The notes beneath the pieces are model-generated. The model did no database searches, was not told the origin of the DNA, and was given only the letters and a program-made list of their open reading frames with translations. The translations under genes and the position numbers were made by a program. A stretch of DNA of 64,000 bases from an uncultured Sphingomonas sp. (GTDB lineage Bacteria > Pseudomonadota > Alphaproteobacteria > Sphingomonadales > Sphingomonadaceae): positions 1-64,000 of the forward strand of contig NZ_CAJYTI010000032.1 in the NCBI RefSeq assembly GCF_913777625.1, written 5' to 3'. Below, piece after piece: positions 58,000-64,000 of the stretch. Numbering within the stretch: the stretch's first letter is position 1; the number at the start of each line of letters is the position of its first letter.

Positions 58000-60900
58000 A
58001 TGATCAACCAACTGCATATGGCCGCTCCGCTTCGATTTCTGGACCATGGCGGCGAAATGGCGGCACGTATCCGGGCATTCGACTGGGCGAGCCATCCTTT
58101 CGGCCTACCGGAGCGCTGGCCCGAGGCGCTGCGCGTCATGGTGGATACCGCGCTCGCCTCCAGCTTTCCCACTGCGATCTACTGGGGCCCCGACCTTCGC
58201 CTGCTCTACAACGATGCTTGGTCGCACATCCCCGCGGATCGCCATCCCTGGGCGCTGGGCCAGCCGGGCGCAGAAGTATGGGCGGAGATCTGGGACGTGG
58301 TCGGCCCGCAAATGGCCCAGGTGATGGAAACCGGCCGCGGCTATGCGACCTTCGACCAACTGCTGCGCATGGCGCGCGGCGGCGTGCAGCGCGACAGCTG
58401 GTGGAACTACAGCTTGACGCCGATCCGCGACGCCGAGGGGCGCGTGCTCGGCATCCTCAACCAGGGCAACGAAACCACGCGCGCGGTATTGGCAGAACGT
58501 GCCCGACAAGCCGAGGTCGACCGGCTGCACGACTATTTCCAGCAGGCGCCGGGCGCTGTCGCGCTGCTGGAGGGGCCGCAGCATCGCTTCGTGCTTGCGA
58601 ACCCAGCCTATCTCCAACTGGTCGGCCGCGAGCAGGTCGTGGGGCTGGAACTGGCGGACGCAATTCCCGAGGTGATCGAACAGGGCTATGTCGGCGTACT
58701 CGATCAGGTCTATCGCTCCGGCGAGCCCTATCGCGCGATCAATCGCGACGTGATGCTGCAGCGGCGCCCAGACGCCGAAGCCGAACGCCGGGTTCTCGAC
58801 TTCTCCTTCCAGCCGATCAAGGACGGCACCGGCGCCTGCACCGGCATTTTCGTCGCCGCTGCCGACATCACCGAACGCGCCGCGGCCGAGGAAGCCCTGC
58901 GACGCAGCGAAGAGCGCCTGCAACTGGCGCTCAACGCCTCCACCGGCATCGGCACCTGGGACTGGACCGCGGAAAGCGGCCGGATCACCGGCGACGAGCG
59001 CTTCGCCGCACTGTTCGGCATCGATGCCGAACGCGTGGCGCATGGCGGCGCGTTCGAGGCGGTGCTCAACCTCATCCATCCCGACGATCGCGACCACATC
59101 GCACTGGAGGTGCGCCAGGCGATTGCCAATCGCACCCCGCTCAAGCTGGAATTCAGGGTACTGCGTGCAGACGGCGCGGTGCGCTGGCTGCTTATCCAGG
59201 GTCGCTGCACCTTCGACGCGGAAGGGCGGCCGATCCGCTTTCCCGGCGTGGCGTTCGACATCACCGATCGCAAGTTGGCGGAGGAAGCGGCACAGGAGGC
59301 GGCGGACGAACTGCGGGCGGCAACGGAGGCGCAGTCCTTCCTGCACACGCTGGCCGAACGACAGCGCGGGCTGGAGACACCCGATGCGATCATGGAGCTG
59401 ACGGCGGCCGAACTCGGCGTGCAGCTCCGTCTGGATCGCGTCGGCTTCTATCGCGTGGCGGGGGAGCGGTTGTTGCTCGGCCCATGCTGGACCAATGGCA
59501 CGCTGCCACTCCTCGAGGGCGAATGGCCGATCGACGCGGTTGCGCCGCTGATCGCCCACTACCGCAACGGCCAGTCGATCGTCCTGAACGACAGCAACGC
59601 GGAACATCCCGAGACACCGTTCGCCCGCATATCGCCGGCAGCGATCGGCGTGCCGTTGCTCCGCGGTGGCGAATGGGTGGCGACCTTCTACGCGAACAGC
59701 GCCACGCCCCGCGCCTGGCGGCCGGAGGAAATCGCCTTCATCGAAACCGTGGTCGAAACCACCTGGGATTCGGTGGAGCGCGCCGATGCCGTGGCGGCGC
59801 TGCGCGAGAGCGAGGCCCAGTTTCGCGCGATCACCAATTCGATCGATCACATGGTGTGGTCGGCCGATTCCAGCGGCGCGGTCGATTACTACAACGATCG
59901 CTGGTACGAATATACCGGCGTCCCCTATGGCAGCACCGATGGCGATGCCTGGGGCACGGTGCTCCATCCCGACGACCAGAGCCGTACCTGGGCCGCTTGG
60001 CAGCATTGCGTCGACACGGGCGACCTCTACCGCATCGAATATCGCATGCGGAACCATCGCGGTACCTATCGCTGGGCACTGGGGCGTGCGCAGCCGCTGC
60101 GCGACGAGAGCGGCAAGATCGTCCGCTGGTTCGGCACCAGCACGGATATCCAGGAAATCGTCGATGCGCGCGAAGTGCTCGCCCGCTCGCGCGAAGAACT
60201 GGAAGCGGCGGTGCGGGAGCGTACCGAACGGCTGATGGCTGCCGAGGCCCAGCTGCGCCAAGCACAGAAGATGGAAGCGGTAGGCCAGCTGACCGGCGGG
60301 ATCGCGCATGATTTCAACAACATGCTGGCGGTGGTGATCGGTGCGCTCGACCTGATGGAACGGCGCGTCGCGCAAGGGCGCACGGACATCGACCGCTATT
60401 TGATTGCCGCCCGTGACGGCGCCAGCCGCGCGGCGGCGCTCACCCAGCGGCTGCTCGCCTTTTCGCGCCGCCAGCCGCTGGCGCCGACGGCGCTGGACGT
60501 GAATGACATGCTGAGCGGCATGATCGAACTGCTGGTGCGCACGCTGGGGGAAGGCGTGGTGATCGAAACCTGGCTGGCCCGCGACCTGGCGCCGGTGGTG
60601 GCCGATCGCAACCAGCTCGAAAACGTGGTGCTCAACCTCGCGGTCAACGGCCGCGACGCAATGCCGAAAGGCGGCACGCTGACCATCGAAACCGAGCATC
60701 GCGTGCTCGATTTGGCCGAAGCCGATCGCTACGAAATCGCGGCTGGCAACTATATCGAGATCCGTATCCGCGACACCGGCACCGGCATGCCGCCCGAAGT
60801 CGCCGCACGCGCATTCGACCCGTTCTTCACCACCAAGGGCGTCGGCAAAGGTACTGGTCTGGGGCTGAGCCAGGTGTTTGGCTTCGTTCGCCAGTCGGGC

Positions 60901-61380
60901 GGGCACGTCACCATCGATAGCGAGCCAGGCCGTGGCACCTGCGTGCGCGTGTTGCTTCCCGCCCGCCCGGAAGCGGTGCCCGGCCCCGCCGCGGCCGCGG
61001 CCGAACGCGACCTGCCGCGCGGCCGTGCCAGCGAAGTCGTGCTCGTCGTCGAGGACGAGGACCGGGTCCGCACCTATTCGGTCGAGGCGCTGCGCGAGCT
61101 TGGCTACGGCGTGGTATTCGCCCGCGATGGCATCGAGGCGCTGCGGCTGCTCGAACGCGGTCAGAAAATTTCGCTGCTGTTCAGCGACGTGGTGATGCCG
61201 GAGATGAGCGGCCGCGAACTGGCGGCGCGGGTGCGGGAACGCCTGCCCGAGCTCAAGGTCTTGTTGACCAGCGGCTATGCGCCGGAGGCGCCGGCCGGCG
61301 AGGTGGCCGAGAACATCCTCGCCAAGCCGTTCGACATCGCCGCGCTGGCGGTCGCGATTCGCGGGGCGCTCGACGGCTGA
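58000..61380 (+). CDS. hybrid histidine kinase with PAS and GAF sensory domains and a receiver
   Basis: A 1126-residue cytosolic sensor kinase with no clear membrane segment. From sequence: PAS-like domains at about 1-165, 175-290 (ending ADITERAAAEEALRRSEERL) and 300-415 (ending FDITDRKLAEEAAQ), a GAF domain at about 435-590 (LGVQLRLDRVGFYRVAGERL), and another PAS at about 610-725 (VWSADSSGAVDYYNDRWYEY). Then HisKA with phospho-accepting His770 in GQLTGGIAHDFNNML, HATPase (GRDAMPKGGTLTIETEHRVL, FDPFFTTKGVGKGTGLGLSQ), and a C-terminal receiver with Asp1063 in LLFSDVVMPEMSGREL. The signal is unknown. Its receiver suggests a phosphorelay or internal control. ATG 58000. Confidence 0.92.
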   Translation: MINQLHMAAPLRFLDHGGEMAARIRAFDWASHPFGLPERWPEALRVMVDTALASSFPTAIYWGPDLRLLYNDAWSHIPADRHPWALGQPGAEVWAEIWDVVGPQMAQVMETGRGYATFDQLLRMARGGVQRDSWWNYSLTPIRDAEGRVLGILNQGNETTRAVLAERARQAEVDRLHDYFQQAPGAVALLEGPQHRFVLANPAYLQLVGREQVVGLELADAIPEVIEQGYVGVLDQVYRSGEPYRAINRDVMLQRRPDAEAERRVLDFSFQPIKDGTGACTGIFVAAADITERAAAEEALRRSEERLQLALNASTGIGTWDWTAESGRITGDERFAALFGIDAERVAHGGAFEAVLNLIHPDDRDHIALEVRQAIANRTPLKLEFRVLRADGAVRWLLIQGRCTFDAEGRPIRFPGVAFDITDRKLAEEAAQEAADELRAATEAQSFLHTLAERQRGLETPDAIMELTAAELGVQLRLDRVGFYRVAGERLLLGPCWTNGTLPLLEGEWPIDAVAPLIAHYRNGQSIVLNDSNAEHPETPFARISPAAIGVPLLRGGEWVATFYANSATPRAWRPEEIAFIETVVETTWDSVERADAVAALRESEAQFRAITNSIDHMVWSADSSGAVDYYNDRWYEYTGVPYGSTDGDAWGTVLHPDDQSRTWAAWQHCVDTGDLYRIEYRMRNHRGTYRWALGRAQPLRDESGKIVRWFGTSTDIQEIVDAREVLARSREELEAAVRERTERLMAAEAQLRQAQKMEAVGQLTGGIAHDFNNMLAVVIGALDLMERRVAQGRTDIDRYLIAARDGASRAAALTQRLLAFSRRQPLAPTALDVNDMLSGMIELLVRTLGEGVVIETWLARDLAPVVADRNQLENVVLNLAVNGRDAMPKGGTLTIETEHRVLDLAEADRYEIAAGNYIEIRIRDTGTGMPPEVAARAFDPFFTTKGVGKGTGLGLSQVFGFVRQSGGHVTIDSEPGRGTCVRVLLPARPEAVPGPAAAAAERDLPRGRASEVVLVVEDEDRVRTYSVEALRELGYGVVFARDGIEALRLLERGQKISLLFSDVVMPEMSGRELAARVRERLPELKVLLTSGYAPEAPAGEVAENILAKPFDIAALAVAIRGALDG

Positions 61381-61454
61381 GTGCCAAGAAATACTTGACC
61401 TCGGCCTGCGCTTTCGTCATTCGCGCCGCGGCTTCGGGCGACGCGTCCGGTTGA

Positions 61455-62813
<1,359 letters not shown>

Positions 62814-62814
62814 T

Positions 62815-64000
62815 CTAGCCGAGCAGCGCCCGGGCGGCGCGCAGGTCCGCGACGAAGTCGCGATAGGCCTGCGCCGCCGCCTCGGGATCCGGCAAGCGCA
62901 GCAGATAGCTGGGGTGGACGGTCACCCAGCCGGTGCCGCCTTCGGGCAGCGCCAGTTGCTGGCCGCGCAACTTGGAGATCGTCGCAGCCTTGCCGGTGAT
63001 CTGCCGCGCGGCGGTGGCACCCAGCGCCACGACCAGCTTCGGGCGGACCAGCGCCAGTTCCTGCTCGTACCACCAGCGACAGGCGGTGATCTCGCCGGCA
63101 TCGGGCTTGGCGTGGATGCGCCGCTTGCCGCGCGGCTCGAACTTGAAGTGCTTGACCGCATTGGTGACGTAGACGCGGGCGCGGTCGATGCCTGCCTCGT
63201 CCAGCGCCTTGTCGAGCATCTGCCCGGCCGGCCCCACAAAGGCGCGGCCGGCGAGGTCTTCCTGGTCACCGGGCTGCTCGCCGACCAGCATCATGTCGGC
63301 GTCGAGCGGACCTTCGCCGAACACGGTCTGCGTCGCCGGCTTGTAGAGCGGGCAGCGGGTGCACGCCGCCGCCTCGTCGCGCAGCGCTTCCCATGCGCCC
63401 TCTACATTGCCGCCGACCGCACTGCGCGCCGTCTCCACCATCGCCGTCTCCCGCGCCCGGGCACCGGCCACAAGCTCCTTCACCAACGCGGTTTCGGGCA
63501 TGTTTTTCCAGTATTTGCGCGGCATCTCCTTCAGCATCGCGCCGGTCTTGAGGCGGGCGGGATTGAAGATGGAGGCGTAATAGGTCTTCCACACCGCCTC
63601 GACCGGATCGTCCGCCGGGGCATCGCCGCGCGTCGCGGCCGGGCCTTCGCTGAGCGTCGTGCCGTCCCAGTGGATCGAGACCTCGGGCGTCAGGATCGAC
63701 CAGCGCATGCTGGCGAACCGCTCGACGAAGAAGCGGGCATTGGCGCGGACTATGTGATGTTCGGGCTCGAACCAGGCGATGTAGCGCGGGCCGCTGTCAT
63801 CGATGAGTTCGCGGAAGCGGACAAAGGCGCGCATCTTGTGGATGTCGCGCCGCACCGCCTTGGCCATTAGCTCCACCCGGCGGACCAGCGGGTCGGCCCG
63901 GTCCTCGATCCGGTGGGGATCGGTGGCGAGGAGGGTGTAGAGCAAAGCGAAACGCTGCGGATCCGAATGGAGGACCACGGTCTGCGCCAGCTGGACGAAA
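62815..64000 (-). CDS. DUF4130-UdgX fusion uracil-DNA glycosylase (5' end outside window)
   Basis: Base-excision enzyme of the UdgX type fused to an N-terminal DUF4130 domain. The UdgX hallmarks are GEQPGDQEDLAGRAFVGPAG (motif A) and GKRRIHAKPDAGEITACRWW; the KRRIH loop near 63106-63129 carries the His that forms a covalent bond with uracil-DNA in characterised UdgX. The iron-sulfur cysteine pair is in CTRCPLYKPATQTVFGEG, and the C-terminal VHPSYLLRLPDPEAAA is conserved. DUF4130 covers the first 150 or so visible residues. The frame remains open to the right edge, so the start is outside the window. Confidence 0.93.
   Translation of the reverse strand, partial: FVQLAQTVVLHSDPQRFALLYTLLATDPHRIEDRADPLVRRVELMAKAVRRDIHKMRAFVRFRELIDDSGPRYIAWFEPEHHIVRANARFFVERFASMRWSILTPEVSIHWDGTTLSEGPAATRGDAPADDPVEAVWKTYYASIFNPARLKTGAMLKEMPRKYWKNMPETALVKELVAGARARETAMVETARSAVGGNVEGAWEALRDEAAACTRCPLYKPATQTVFGEGPLDADMMLVGEQPGDQEDLAGRAFVGPAGQMLDKALDEAGIDRARVYVTNAVKHFKFEPRGKRRIHAKPDAGEITACRWWYEQELALVRPKLVVALGATAARQITGKAATISKLRGQQLALPEGGTGWVTVHPSYLLRLPDPEAAAQAYRDFVADLRAARALLG

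Noticed and set aside
58105..60906. 933-codon open frame opposite the hybrid kinase
   Set aside because: Antisense shadow; the sense frame has complete kinase motifs.

Overview
The window looks like chromosomal DNA of a high-GC alphaproteobacterium, most likely Sphingomonas or a close relative. The evidence is the gene families present, the imuA-imuB-dnaE2 mutasome cassette behind a GAAC-N7-GAAC LexA box, a perfect CIRCE element at groESL, an Oar-like TonB-dependent receptor and dense GC-rich palindromic repeats. Most of it is core metabolism. I saw no tRNA, rRNA, CRISPR array, phage, integrase or transposase gene.

Layout. 0-5 kb: rimP-nusA-ylxR-infB on the minus strand (infB runs off the left edge). 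5-10.6 kb: a secreted sugar dehydrogenase, then two thioesterases divergent from an enoyl-CoA hydratase and a thiolase, then aroC. 10.7-17 kb: a small secreted protein, a J-domain protein, a YihY membrane protein and fabI, converging on a STAS-like protein, an acetyltransferase and sppA. 17-19.1 kb: groES-groEL with CIRCE and a strong terminator. 19.3-22.7 kb: oleate hydratase, an exported protein and a DUF4328 membrane protein. 22.8-26.8 kb: serC-serA-hisZ. 26.8-31 kb: a membrane protein, a GH130 enzyme and a GT4 fusion glycosyltransferase. 31-38.9 kb: queF, a sulfurtransferase with a cystathionine beta-lyase, a secreted PLC-like enzyme, a DUF4168 protein, rlmN, a flavin reductase and a cytochrome b / molybdopterin enzyme pair. 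39-46.2 kb: cfa, an Oar-like receptor, argG, rarD and a YciI protein. 46.2-49.8 kb: the branched-chain 2-oxoacid dehydrogenase E1alpha-E1beta-E2 operon. 49.9-56.9 kb: the SOS mutasome imuA-imuB-dnaE2 plus a 2H phosphoesterase. 56.9-64 kb: a FAH-family enzyme, a large hybrid histidine kinase, purA and a DUF4130-UdgX fusion that runs off the right edge.

The most unusual signal is a set of nested palindromic elements. They have C-rich/G-rich terminal hairpins joined by complementary inner arms. Some lie between genes (6.4, 19.2, 24.0 and 44.9 kb). Others lie inside open reading frames without breaking them: the E2 linker, two places in imuB and one in dnaE2. One 10-bp palindrome occurs five times with an identical stem and a loop that varies. 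A 136-bp copy with perfect 27-bp terminal inverted repeats adds about 45 codons to dnaE2, and an intergenic relative lies at 6.4 kb. These look like non-autonomous mobile repeats that proteins can tolerate, and they are concentrated in the error-prone polymerase cassette.

Start codons were chosen from ribosome-binding sites, family N-termini and stop/start overlaps. Several gene pairs are joined by GTGA or ATGA overlaps, which implies translational coupling.
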